Shown piece after piece: positions 8,655 through 16,036 of a stretch of 64,000 nt of DNA. How positions within the stretch are numbered: position 1 is the stretch's first letter; every line of letters starts with the position of its first letter. The notes beneath the pieces are model-generated. The model was not told the DNA's origin, did not search any database, and worked only from the letters and a program-made list of their open reading frames with translations. The position numbers were made by a program, and so were the translations under genes. Source of the DNA: JAGLOK01 sp963677605. GTDB lineage: Bacteria > Bacillota > Clostridia > Christensenellales > UMGS416. The DNA lies in the NCBI GenBank assembly GCA_963677605.2, contig CAXXDX010000006.1, forward strand, positions 1,178,001 through 1,242,000. Direction: 5' to 3'.

Positions 8655-8666
8655 TTTCCTGCCTCC

Positions 8667-8927
8667 TTACTTAGCTTTGGTGATAATCTCTACAAGGCGC
8701 CAGCGTTTGTCTTTTGACAGCGGGCGTGTTTCCATGACGCGTACGAAATCGCCGATATTGCATTCGTTGTTTTCGTCATGAGCCTTGAGTGATTTTGTTC
8801 TGCTTATAATTTTGCCGTAGAGCGGATGCTTAGTCTTGTTGCGGACTTCCACAACAATTGTCTTTTGCATCTTGTTGCTAACAACTGTGCCCGTACGGGT
8901 CTTTCTTAAATTTCTTGTTTCAGCCAT
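8667..8927 (-). CDS. rpsQ: 30S ribosomal protein S17
   Basis: S17 (86 aa), OB-fold protein of the 16S 5' domain. RKTRTGTVVSNKMQKTIVVE, KHPLYGKIISRTKSLKAHDE and the CNIGDFVRVMETRPLSKDKR stretch are the family pattern. It follows rpmC by 11 bases. Confidence 0.97.
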   Translation of the reverse strand: MAETRNLRKTRTGTVVSNKMQKTIVVEVRNKTKHPLYGKIISRTKSLKAHDENNECNIGDFVRVMETRPLSKDKRWRLVEIITKAK

Positions 8928-8938
8928 TTTCTACTCTC

Positions 8939-9133
8939 CTAACCCGCTAATTCGCGTTCGCGGATAATTGTTTTTACCCTTGCGATGTTTTTTCTGCACT
9001 CGCGAATAACCATGTGGTTTGACAGCTGGCCTGTAGCTTGTTGAAAACGGAGGTTGAAAAGTTCCTGTTTCAGTTCCGCCAAGCGTTCTTCAAGCTCTTG
9101 TGATGATAATTCTCTAAATTCAGCTGCTTTCAT
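8939..9133 (-). CDS. rpmC: 50S ribosomal protein L29
   Basis: L29 (64 aa) sits at the tunnel exit and helps recruit trigger factor and SRP. I choose the ATG at 9133 (MKAAEFRELSSQELEERLAE) as the family start; upstream in-frame Met codons lie inside rplP. FNLRFQQATGQL and NIARVKTIIRERE are diagnostic. It overlaps the last 14 bases of rplP because rplP has an extended tail; its Shine-Dalgarno (GGATGGTG) lies in rplP coding sequence. Confidence 0.93.
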   Translation of the reverse strand: MKAAEFRELSSQELEERLAELKQELFNLRFQQATGQLSNHMVIRECRKNIARVKTIIRERELAG

Positions 9134-9650
9134 TAGTGTCACCATCCTGTTCCTGCTCATCAGCCTCAGCGGCTGCTTCTTCAGCTTCATCAGTCACGGC
9201 GGGAATTGCTTTCATCTTTCTCTCGCCCTGCTCAATTTTTCTTTCGTCAGCTTTGACGACGTGGCACTTAATTGGAAGTTTGTGCATTGCAAGCCTTAAA
9301 GCTTCTTTTGCGACTTCTTCTGAAACGCCGGCAACTTCAAACATTACTCTGCCGGGTTTAACCACTGCTACCCAATATTCCGGTGATCCTTTACCTTTAC
9401 CCATGCGTGTTTCAGCAGGTTTTTTGGTAACCGGTTTGTCCGGGAATATTTTAATCCATACAGCACCGCCACGCTTCATATAGCGAGTCATCGCGATACG
9501 TGCTGCTTCTATCTGATTGCTAGTAATCCATGCAGGCTCTGATGCGGCAAGTCCCCATTCGCCGTAGGAAACGAAATTTCCGCGAGTGGCTTTGCCCTTC
9601 ATTCTTCCGCGCTGCTGTTTTCTATGCTTGACCCTTTTGGGCATTAACAT
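9120..9650 (-). CDS. rplP: 50S ribosomal protein L16 with acidic C-terminal tail
   Basis: L16 organises the A-site region of the large subunit. The core to about residue 145 is canonical: MPKRVKHRKQQRGRMKGKAT, ITSNQIEAARIAMTRYMKRG and MGKGKGSPEYWVAVVKPGR. The protein is 176 aa instead of about 140-145. The extra ~30 residues are Ala/Glu/Asp-rich (TDEAEEAAAEADEQEQDGD) and run over the start of rpmC. Such an acidic tail is unusual for an rRNA-binding protein. Confidence 0.96.
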   Translation of the reverse strand: MLMPKRVKHRKQQRGRMKGKATRGNFVSYGEWGLAASEPAWITSNQIEAARIAMTRYMKRGGAVWIKIFPDKPVTKKPAETRMGKGKGSPEYWVAVVKPGRVMFEVAGVSEEVAKEALRLAMHKLPIKCHVVKADERKIEQGERKMKAIPAVTDEAEEAAAEADEQEQDGDTNESS

Positions 9651-9673
9651 AATAGTTTCCTCCTGTAGTTAAA

Positions 9674-10405
9674 TTATGAGGTAGTTTTACCCTGCGCATT
9701 GTTTGTTCTCGGCCTTCTGCGCTTGTTGTTGTTACCACCTCTTGGCGGACGTTCCTGCCTGTCATTAAGTAATTTCTTTCCTAATACTTCGCCTTTGTAT
9801 ATCCATACTTTGCAGCCGATTTTTCCGTATGTTGTGTTGGCTTCTGCAAATCCGTACTGGATATCAGCTCTTAAGGTCTGAAGCGGAATCGAACCTTCGT
9901 TGTAGCCTTCAGAACGTGCAATGTCTGCTCCGCCCAAGCGGCCTGAAACCATAGTTTTGATTCCTTTTGCGCCTGCTTTCATTGCGCGCTGCAGTGACTG
10001 CTTCATAGCTCTTCTGAAAGAGATTCTGCGTTCAAGCTGCTGTGCAATGTTTTCTGCAACAAGCTGAGCGTCAACTTCAGGGCGGCGTATCTCATAAATG
10101 TTGAGGTTTACAGCCTTGCCTGTAAGTTTGTTAAGCTCTTTTTTTACCTGTTCCACACCTGCGCCGCCTTTACCGATAACGATGCCGGGCTTGCCTGTGT
10201 GAAGGCCAACTGTTATTTTATTTGCTGCGCGTTCTATCTCGATTCTTGAGATTCCCGCAGCATATAATTTTTCTTTTAAGAATTTACGGATTCTGTAGTC
10301 TTCTTCAAGGTTTGCCGCAAAGTCTTTTTTGTTGGCATACCATCTGGCATCCCAATCTTTAATTACGCCAACTCTGGCTCCGTGCGGATGTACTTTTTGA
10401 CCCAT
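9674..10405 (-). CDS. rpsC: 30S ribosomal protein S3
   Basis: S3 (243 aa) lines the mRNA entry tunnel and has helicase-like roles. The KH domain carries GKPGIVIGKGGAGVEQVKKE, followed by AENIAQQLERRISFRRAMKQ and the S3 C-terminal domain with YGFAEANTTYGKIGCKVWIY. A ~30-residue Arg/Asn-rich tail (PPRGGNNNKRRRPRTNN) extends past the usual end. The stop of rplV and this start overlap as TAATG. Confidence 0.98.
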   Translation of the reverse strand: MGQKVHPHGARVGVIKDWDARWYANKKDFAANLEEDYRIRKFLKEKLYAAGISRIEIERAANKITVGLHTGKPGIVIGKGGAGVEQVKKELNKLTGKAVNLNIYEIRRPEVDAQLVAENIAQQLERRISFRRAMKQSLQRAMKAGAKGIKTMVSGRLGGADIARSEGYNEGSIPLQTLRADIQYGFAEANTTYGKIGCKVWIYKGEVLGKKLLNDRQERPPRGGNNNKRRRPRTNNAQGKTTS

Positions 10406-10824
10406 TATTCATCCCCTCCTTCTTCGATTGCGGTATCTTTCTGAATTTCATCAAGTTTTACCGAGAGGTGAGATGTGTAGTTTACATACATCTTAGCCAT
10501 ACCCCTTGAACCTGCGCGCCATCTTTTCATTTTCGGGCCCTGATCAGCAGTCGCTTCGAATACGAAGAGGTTGCTTCTGTCAAGCTCGTTGTTGTTTTCA
10601 GCATTAGCAATTGCTGAGTTTAAAACTTTAATAAAGAGCGGAGCTGCAGATTTGGTTGTGTTCTGAAGCAATGAGAGTGCTTCATCCACCTGCAAGCCGC
10701 GTATAAGCTTTGCAACCGCCTGCGCTTTCATGGAGGAAATTCTCACATGACGTGCAATAGCAAAGGGACGTTTGTCGGCATTTGCCTTGCGCGCTGCTGC
10801 TTTTTCGCGTGATCTTTTAGCCAT
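10405..10824 (-). CDS. rplV: 50S ribosomal protein L22 with terminal extensions
   Basis: L22 lines the peptide exit tunnel. The core ARHVRISSMKAQAVAKLIRG to TSHLSVKL is recognisable, with a basic ~20-residue N-terminal extension (MAKRSREKAAARKANADKRP) and an acidic C-terminal tail, making 139 aa against the usual ~110. The tunnel hairpin reads MKRWRAGSRGMAKMYVNYTS, differing from the common Arg/Lys-rich GRAxxxxKR tip. Confidence 0.96.
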   Translation of the reverse strand: MAKRSREKAAARKANADKRPFAIARHVRISSMKAQAVAKLIRGLQVDEALSLLQNTTKSAAPLFIKVLNSAIANAENNNELDRSNLFVFEATADQGPKMKRWRAGSRGMAKMYVNYTSHLSVKLDEIQKDTAIEEGGDE

Positions 10825-10838
10825 ACTTTTCCTCCTTG

Positions 10839-11117
10839 TTATTTAGCACCTGAAGTTTTGCTTCCTGCGTGGCCGCGGAAAGTGCGAGTCGGTGCGAATT
10901 CGCCGAGTTTGTGTCCTACCATATCTTCTGTGATATATACCGGAACGTGTTTTTTTCCGTCATGCACAGCTATTGTGTGTCCTATGAACTGTGGAAATAT
11001 TGTGGAGGCACGAGACCATGTTTTAACCACTTGCTTTTTGTTTGCGTCGTTTAACGCTTCAACGCGTTTAAACAGACGCTCTTCCACGAAGGGACCTTTT
11101 TTTACTGATCTACTCAT
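10839..11117 (-). CDS. rpsS: 30S ribosomal protein S19
   Basis: S19 (92 aa), head protein partnering S13. MSRSVKKGPFVEERLFKRVE, TWSRASTIFPQFIGHTIAVH and GHKLGEFAPTRTFRGHAG match the family. Spacing of 11-14 bases to both neighbours is typical of the S10 operon. Confidence 0.98.
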   Translation of the reverse strand: MSRSVKKGPFVEERLFKRVEALNDANKKQVVKTWSRASTIFPQFIGHTIAVHDGKKHVPVYITEDMVGHKLGEFAPTRTFRGHAGSKTSGAK

Positions 11118-11128
11118 TATTCGTCCTC

Positions 11129-11966
11129 CTATTTCTTGCCGCGACGCTTAACAATGTACTTATCATTCGGATTCTTCTTCTTGCGTGTCTTGTAACCCAA
11201 TGTCGGCTTACCCCAAGGTGTAACAGGCGACGGCATACCGATAGGCGATTTACCTTCACCACCACCGTGTGGATGGTCAACCGGGTTCATGACAACACCG
11301 CGGACTGTGGGCCTAATACCCATGTGGCGTTTCTTACCAGCTTTACCGATAGAAATGTTGCCGTGGTCAATGTTTCCAACCTGTCCGATAGTTGCGCGGC
11401 AGCCAACTGGCACCATGCGAACTTCGCCGGAAGGCAAGCGAACCTGAGCATATGCTCCTTCTTTTGCCATAAGCTGTGCTGCTGTTCCAGCACTGCGGCA
11501 AAGCTGTCCGCCTTTTTTCGGAACAAGCTCGATGTTGTGGAGCATGGTTCCTACAGGGATTGCAGTAATCGGCATTGTGTTTCCGACTTTGATGTCAAGC
11601 CCTTCTTCAGCAGAGAGTATTTCATCTCCAACTTTTAAACCGAGCGGTGCAAGAATGTATCTCTTCTCGCCGTCTGCATAGTGCAAAAGAGCAATGTTTG
11701 CAGTACGGTTTGGATCATATTCTATAGCCGCTACCTTTGCAGGTACATTGTCTTTCAAACGTTTGAAGTCAATGATACGGTATTTTCTGCGTGTTCTTCC
11801 GCCTCTGTGACGGACTGTGATTCGGCCGTTATTATTTCTTCCCGAATTCTCTCTTATATCTTCTAAAAGGGATTTTTCAGGCTTTTTCTTTGTCAGGTGA
11901 TCGCTTGATACAACTGACATGCCGCGGCGGCCGGGAGTCGTTTGGTTTATAGGTTTTAATTGCCAT
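11129..11966 (-). CDS. rplB: 50S ribosomal protein L2, frame interrupted near start
   Basis: L2 is needed for peptidyl transfer and subunit joining. The body is canonical (NGRITVRHRGGRTRRKYRII, GMLHN-type region, MNPVDHPHGGGEGKSPIG) and open from 11,920. The real start should be the ATG at 11,966 (MAIK...), which has AAGGAGG in place, but that ATG is one frame off from the body. Dropping one A from the AAAA run at 11,953-11,956 would give MAIKPINQTTPGRRGM joined to the body; alternatively an 8-base repeat unit (ACCTATAA) may have been lost, giving MAIKTYKPINQTTPGRRGM. The ATG at 11,920 has no Shine-Dalgarno. Because rplB is essential, a sequence error is the simplest reading. Confidence 0.93.
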
Positions 11967-11979
11967 CTATTTATCCTCC

Positions 11980-12273
11980 TTACGCCATTCCCTCAAAGAA
12001 CTCGATAGTCTTTGAATCTTGAGTCAGTTTAACGATGGCGCGCTTTGTCGAAGGTCTGTAACCCTGATGGCGTCCCATGCGTTTTTTCTTTCCTTTGCGG
12101 TTTAATGTGTTAACCTTTTCAACGTCAACTGAGAAAATTTCCTCAACGGCTTTTTTGATCTCAGTTTTGTTGGCTGATTTTGCCACAATGAAAGTATACT
12201 TTTTAACCATTGCGTTGTCATAGCTTGCCTCTGTTAAAACAGGACGCAAAACTACATCATATGGGCTTTTCAT
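11980..12273 (-). CDS. rplW: 50S ribosomal protein L23
   Basis: L23 (97 aa) at the tunnel exit is the docking site for trigger factor and SRP. SPYDVVLRPVLTEASYDNAM, FIVAKSANKTEIKKAVEEIF and KKKRMGRHQGYRPSTKRAIV are diagnostic. Its start abuts the rplD stop (1-base overlap), so the two are likely coupled. Confidence 0.97.
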   Translation of the reverse strand: MKSPYDVVLRPVLTEASYDNAMVKKYTFIVAKSANKTEIKKAVEEIFSVDVEKVNTLNRKGKKKRMGRHQGYRPSTKRAIVKLTQDSKTIEFFEGMA

Positions 12274-12896
12274 TATGCGTATACCTCCTCTATTTTAGAA
12301 ATGGCTTCCTTTGTTACGACGAACTTGTCATGAACAAGGACATCATATGTGTTAAGTGAAGCAGCGAGAACTGTGTCAACACCTGGGATGTTTCCTGTGG
12401 CGCGAACTGCGTTTTCGTTAACATTCTCAGTAACAACAAGAGCTTTTCCTTCAACTCCGAGAGATTTAAGAACAGCAACCATATCTTTTGTTTTGAATGT
12501 ATCGAGGTCGAGATTTTCAAGTACGATAATCTCACCGTCGTTAACCTTGCAGGTAAGTGCGCTTTTAAGTGCAAGCCTGCGGGCTTTTTTGTTCATCTTT
12601 TTGGAATAGTCGCGGGGCTTCGGTGCAAATGCAACACCACCATGTTTCCACACTGGGTTACGGCTTGAACCAACGCGTGCGCGTCCTGTTCCTTTTTGGC
12701 GCCACGGCTTTTTGCCGCCGCCGGCTACTTCTGAGCGAGTAAGGGCAGATTGTGTTCCCTGACGCTGGTTGGCATTGTAAGTCACAACAGCCTGATGCAT
12801 GGATGCAGTGCTTATTTCAACACCGAAAATAGCATCTGACAATTCCATATCGCCAGTCTTTTCGCCCTTTAAATTGTATAAATCAACTTTTGGCAT
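12273..12896 (-). CDS. rplD: 50S ribosomal protein L4
   Basis: L4 (207 aa) contributes a loop to the exit-tunnel constriction, and in some bacteria it represses the S10 operon. The tunnel loop GGGKKPWRQKGTGRARVGSS is canonical, so no macrolide-type change is seen there. FAPKPRDYSKKMNKKARRLA follows. The structured leader upstream of rpsJ is a possible target for autogenous control by L4 (inference). Confidence 0.97.
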   Translation of the reverse strand: MPKVDLYNLKGEKTGDMELSDAIFGVEISTASMHQAVVTYNANQRQGTQSALTRSEVAGGGKKPWRQKGTGRARVGSSRNPVWKHGGVAFAPKPRDYSKKMNKKARRLALKSALTCKVNDGEIIVLENLDLDTFKTKDMVAVLKSLGVEGKALVVTENVNENAVRATGNIPGVDTVLAASLNTYDVLVHDKFVVTKEAISKIEEVYA

Positions 12897-12907
12897 TGTG
12901 TCCTCCC

Positions 12908-13537
12908 CTACTTCTTGACAGCCTGACGCACTGTAACAAGTGTGCCGCGTCTGCCAGGTACAGAGCCTTTAATTAAGATCATGTTACGTTCGGCATCAAC
13001 TCTTACTACCTGAAGATTCTGAACTGTAACTTTCTCACTTCCCCAGTGTCCGCCCAAGCGTTTGCCCTTCATAACTCTTGAAGGTGAGCTTGCAGCGCCC
13101 ATTGAGCCGGGGCCTCTGTGGTATTTTGAACCGTGAGTCATAGGTCCTCTTGATTGATTCCATCTGCGGATAGGGCCTGTGAATCCATGACCTATCGAAA
13201 TGCCGGAAACGTCAACGATGTCGCCGTTTTCAAACATATCAGCTTTGATTTCCTGTCCCACTTCATACTCTGATGTGTTCTCGAATTTAAATTCGCGGAT
13301 AAAGCGCTTTGGAGCAACTTCCGCTTTTTTGAATTCGCCCATTTTTGGCTTGTTAACCAAACTTTCGCGAATGTCATCAAATCCAACGCATACTGCTTCG
13401 TAGCCGTCACGCTCGATTGTCTTTTTTCTTACAACTGTGCACGGGCCTGCTTCAACAACTGTTACAGGTACTACCGTGCCGTCTTCGGCAAAAACTTGCG
13501 TCATGCCAACTTTTTTACCTAAAATGGCTTTTTTCAT
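12908..13537 (-). CDS. rplC: 50S ribosomal protein L3
   Basis: L3 (209 aa) reaches the peptidyl-transferase centre with a long loop. MKKAILGKKVGMTQVFAEDG at the start, and GPMTHGSKYHRGPGSMGAAS with RVMKGKRLGGHWGSEKVTVQ in the PTC-proximal region, are canonical; the residues usually tied to pleuromutilin or linezolid resistance look wild type. Confidence 0.98.
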   Translation of the reverse strand: MKKAILGKKVGMTQVFAEDGTVVPVTVVEAGPCTVVRKKTIERDGYEAVCVGFDDIRESLVNKPKMGEFKKAEVAPKRFIREFKFENTSEYEVGQEIKADMFENGDIVDVSGISIGHGFTGPIRRWNQSRGPMTHGSKYHRGPGSMGAASSPSRVMKGKRLGGHWGSEKVTVQNLQVVRVDAERNMILIKGSVPGRRGTLVTVRQAVKK

Positions 13538-13551
13538 GCTTTTACCTCCGA

Positions 13552-13860
13552 TTACAGTTTAATCTCGATATCAACACCGGCGGGAAGTTCAAGCCTCATG
13601 AGCTGATCAACCGTCTTTGATGTCGGAGCGAGAATGTCAATTAGTCGTTTGTGTGTGCGCATTTCAAATTGCTCGCGCGAGTCTTTATACTTATGTGGTG
13701 CTCTAAGTATAGTGATGATTTCCTTCTGAGTCGGAAGCGGAATTGGTCCTGAAACCACAGCGCCCGATCTCGTGGCTGTTTCTACTATACGCCCTGCAGA
13801 CTGATCGATAAGATTATGATCGTATGCTTTTAATTTAATGCGTATCTTTTGTGTAGCCAT
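13552..13860 (-). CDS. rpsJ: 30S ribosomal protein S10
   Basis: S10 (102 aa), first gene of the S10 operon, also the NusE factor in antitermination. MATQKIRIKLKAYDHNLIDQ, GPIPLPTQKEIITILRAPHK and FEMRTHKRLIDILAPTSKTV match exactly. AAGGAGG precedes the ATG at 13,860. Confidence 0.98.
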   Translation of the reverse strand: MATQKIRIKLKAYDHNLIDQSAGRIVETATRSGAVVSGPIPLPTQKEIITILRAPHKYKDSREQFEMRTHKRLIDILAPTSKTVDQLMRLELPAGVDIEIKL

Positions 13861-14066
13861 TGTTACCTCCTTGTTTTATCAAACCATGTACACAGAGCCG
13901 CGTGTGTCGCTATTATTATTTAAAATTTCGGCTCTTGGCTTGCCGCCCGGATCGTGTCCGGACCATTGTCGGCGATAAAACCTCCGCGTTATGGATTCCA
14001 TACGGAGCAACCTATCGCGTCATCCCGTTTTTGGGCACAAAATAACCTCCGCCCAAAAGCGACAGC
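13861..14066 (-). promoter_or_regulatory. Structured 5' leader of the S10 operon
   Basis: About 200 bases between the predicted start of transcription and rpsJ fold into several hairpins on the minus strand. One has 8-bp arms TTTTGGGC/GCCCAAAA (14,029-14,058); a nested one has GCGATA/TATCGC outside, CTCCG/CGGAG inside and TATGG/CCATA at the tip (13,972-14,018); one has arms GAGCCG/CGGCTC (13,895-13,934). The phrase GCGGAGGTT occurs twice. No terminator is seen, so any control by a ribosomal protein would be translational or need another factor. Confidence 0.6.
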
Positions 14067-14072
14067 TTTTAT

Positions 14073-14101
14073 ATAATACTACAGGGGGAGGTTTAATGCA
14101 A
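14073..14101 (-). promoter_or_regulatory. Promoter of the S10-spc-alpha operon
   Basis: On the minus strand TTGCAT (14,096-14,101), 17-base spacer, TATTAT (14,073-14,078). It is the only good sigma-A-type match between the YcxB-like gene and rpsJ; transcription should start near 14,066. Confidence 0.7.
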
Positions 14102-14134
14102 GTGTTTTTTTTATTTATTTGTTTTATCTTTCTT

Positions 14135-14629
14135 CTAACTAATTAAGCCCTTCTCAAGCATAATACTGTCTAGTTTTTCTAAATTATCCGAGCCTATTTT
14201 TTCTATCGGTAAAAGTAGGAATGCATTCAATGAAAAATAAATCTGAATAACTTTCTTATTCCTCTTTACTTTCAGTATTTCATCCCATTTGTGCTCAGAA
14301 TATGCATCATCTCTTTTTTGAATTATTTGATAATTATCAATTTCATAATACCTTGCATTATAGTTCAATTTATTTATGCGAAAGTTCTTCTTGTCCAGTT
14401 TCTTACCTTTAAGGATTCTAAAGACAGTTATTCCGAACATTAATAACATAAATCCAATACCAAAAAGATACCAATGTAAATCTAATATACAAAATAATCC
14501 TAAAGCAACAGTAATAATAAAATAAATTCCCTGAACTACAAAAAATTTTTTTGTGAAAACAAACAATTTCCAGCTTTCTACAAAATCATGCTCCTCAAAT
14601 GTAAATGAGAACTCAATTTTCTCTTTCAT
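14135..14629 (-). CDS. YcxB-like membrane protein
   Basis: A 164-aa protein if translated from the ATG at 14,629 (MKEKIEFSFTFEEHDF), chosen because AAAGGAG lies 5 bases upstream; an in-frame TTG at 14,650 is less likely. Two hydrophobic helices lie near residues 30-70, then a basic/aromatic domain with YYEIDNYQIIQKRDDAYSEH and WDEILKVKRNKKVIQIYF, the pattern of the YcxB-like C-terminal domain. Function unknown. It is AT-rich compared with its neighbours and sits between tuf and the S10 operon, where most relatives have no gene. Confidence 0.75.
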   Translation of the reverse strand: MKEKIEFSFTFEEHDFVESWKLFVFTKKFFVVQGIYFIITVALGLFCILDLHWYLFGIGFMLLMFGITVFRILKGKKLDKKNFRINKLNYNARYYEIDNYQIIQKRDDAYSEHKWDEILKVKRNKKVIQIYFSLNAFLLLPIEKIGSDNLEKLDSIMLEKGLIS

Positions 14630-14687
14630 CCATTCTCCTTTATTCTTCAACAGCTACACTGTAGTGATAATCGGTTTCTTAAAATAT

Positions 14688-14693
14688 ATTATA
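14688..14693 (-). promoter_or_regulatory. -10 box for the YcxB-like gene
   Basis: TATAAT on the minus strand about 60 bases upstream of the ATG at 14,629, downstream of the tuf terminator. No good -35 element is visible at the right distance. Confidence 0.45.
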
Positions 14694-14733
14694 ACATAAA
14701 ACTATTATTTGGTATATATGGGGATTTATATAC

Positions 14734-14758
14734 AAAAAGAGAGGCTTGCGCCTCTCTT
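14734..14758 (-). terminator. Intrinsic terminator after tuf
   Basis: Minus-strand hairpin with arms AAGAGAGGC/GCCTCTCTT and a 4-base loop, followed by TTTTTG. It lies 29 bases past the tuf stop and closes the str operon. Confidence 0.9.
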
Positions 14759-14786
14759 AATTTTAGTGATTAGTCAACAGTTAATA

Positions 14787-15998
14787 TTAGTTATTAACAG
14801 CTGATACAACGCCTGAACCAACAGTACGTCCACCTTCACGGATAGCGAAGTTCAAGCCTTCTTCTATAGCGATCGGTGTGATAAGTTCGATTGACATTGT
14901 AACGTGGTCACCAGGCATAACCATTTCTGTTCCAGCAGGAAGAGTAAGTGTGCCTGTAACGTCTGTAGTTCTAAAGAAGAACTGAGGACGGTACCCTGAG
15001 AAGAATGGAGTGTGACGTCCGCCTTCTTCATGAGTGAGAACATAAACCTGTCCGTCGAATTTTGTATGAGGCTGAATTGATCCCGGAGCTGCAAGAACCT
15101 GTCCGCGCTCGATTTCGTCACGCTGTACGCCACGAAGAAGGAGACCAACGTTGTCGCCTGTGATAGCTGAATCAAGAAGTTTTCTGAACATTTCAACGCC
15201 AGTTACAACAACTTTGCGTTTTTCATCAGTCATGCCAACGATTTCAACTGTATCCTGAACTTTGATAGTTCCGCGGTCAACACGGCCAGTAGCAACAGTT
15301 CCGCGGCCTGTGATTGAGAAAACGTCCTCAACAGGCATAAGGAATGGCTTGTCTGTGTCACGCTCAGGTGTTGGGATGTAGCTGTCAACTGCTTCCATAA
15401 GGTCGAAGATGCATTTGCAATCAGGATTGTCTGCAACATCATCTGTAGCAAGTGCTGCTTCAAGAGCTTTAAGAGCTGAACCTTTGATGATTGGTGTATC
15501 ATCACCTGGGAACTCATATTCATCAAGAAGTTCACGGATTTCCATTTCAACGAGTTCGAGAAGCTCTTCATCGTCAACCTGGTCAGTTTTGTTCATGAAT
15601 ATTACTATGTAAGGAACGCCAACCTGACGTGCGAGAAGGATATGCTCTCTTGTCTGAGGCATCGGGCCGTCTGCAGCCGATACAACAAGGATAGCACCGT
15701 CCATCTGAGCAGCACCGGTGATCATGTTCTTAACATAGTCAGCATGTCCGGGGCAGTCAACGTGTGCATAGTGACGGTTGTCTGTTTCATACTCAACGTG
15801 AGCAGTGTTGATAGTGATTCCGCGTGCCTTTTCTTCAGGAGCTTTATCAATATCCTCGTAGTTCATTACTTCTGCGTTTCCAGCCTTGGAAAGCACCATT
15901 GTAATAGCTGCTGTGAGTGTTGTTTTTCCATGGTCAACGTGGCCGATAGTACCAACGTTAACATGGGGTTTGGTTCTTTCAAATTTTGCTTTTGCCAT
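14787..15998 (-). CDS. tuf: Elongation factor Tu
   Basis: EF-Tu delivers aminoacyl-tRNA to the ribosome. GTP-binding motifs are GHVDHGKTT (residues 19-27), DCPGHADYVKNMITGAAQMD, NKTD and SALKALE. 403 aa, a few residues longer than usual through a small insertion after the G domain (ATDDVADNPDCKC). The elfamycin-contact regions (RQVGVPYI, FFSGYRPQFFFRTTD, NFAIREGGRTVG) look ordinary. Confidence 0.99.
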   Translation of the reverse strand: MAKAKFERTKPHVNVGTIGHVDHGKTTLTAAITMVLSKAGNAEVMNYEDIDKAPEEKARGITINTAHVEYETDNRHYAHVDCPGHADYVKNMITGAAQMDGAILVVSAADGPMPQTREHILLARQVGVPYIVIFMNKTDQVDDEELLELVEMEIRELLDEYEFPGDDTPIIKGSALKALEAALATDDVADNPDCKCIFDLMEAVDSYIPTPERDTDKPFLMPVEDVFSITGRGTVATGRVDRGTIKVQDTVEIVGMTDEKRKVVVTGVEMFRKLLDSAITGDNVGLLLRGVQRDEIERGQVLAAPGSIQPHTKFDGQVYVLTHEEGGRHTPFFSGYRPQFFFRTTDVTGTLTLPAGTEMVMPGDHVTMSIELITPIAIEEGLNFAIREGGRTVGSGVVSAVNN

Positions 15999-16036
15999 CG
16001 TGGTCCTCCCTTTTAAAATTAAAAGTCAATTTATAG

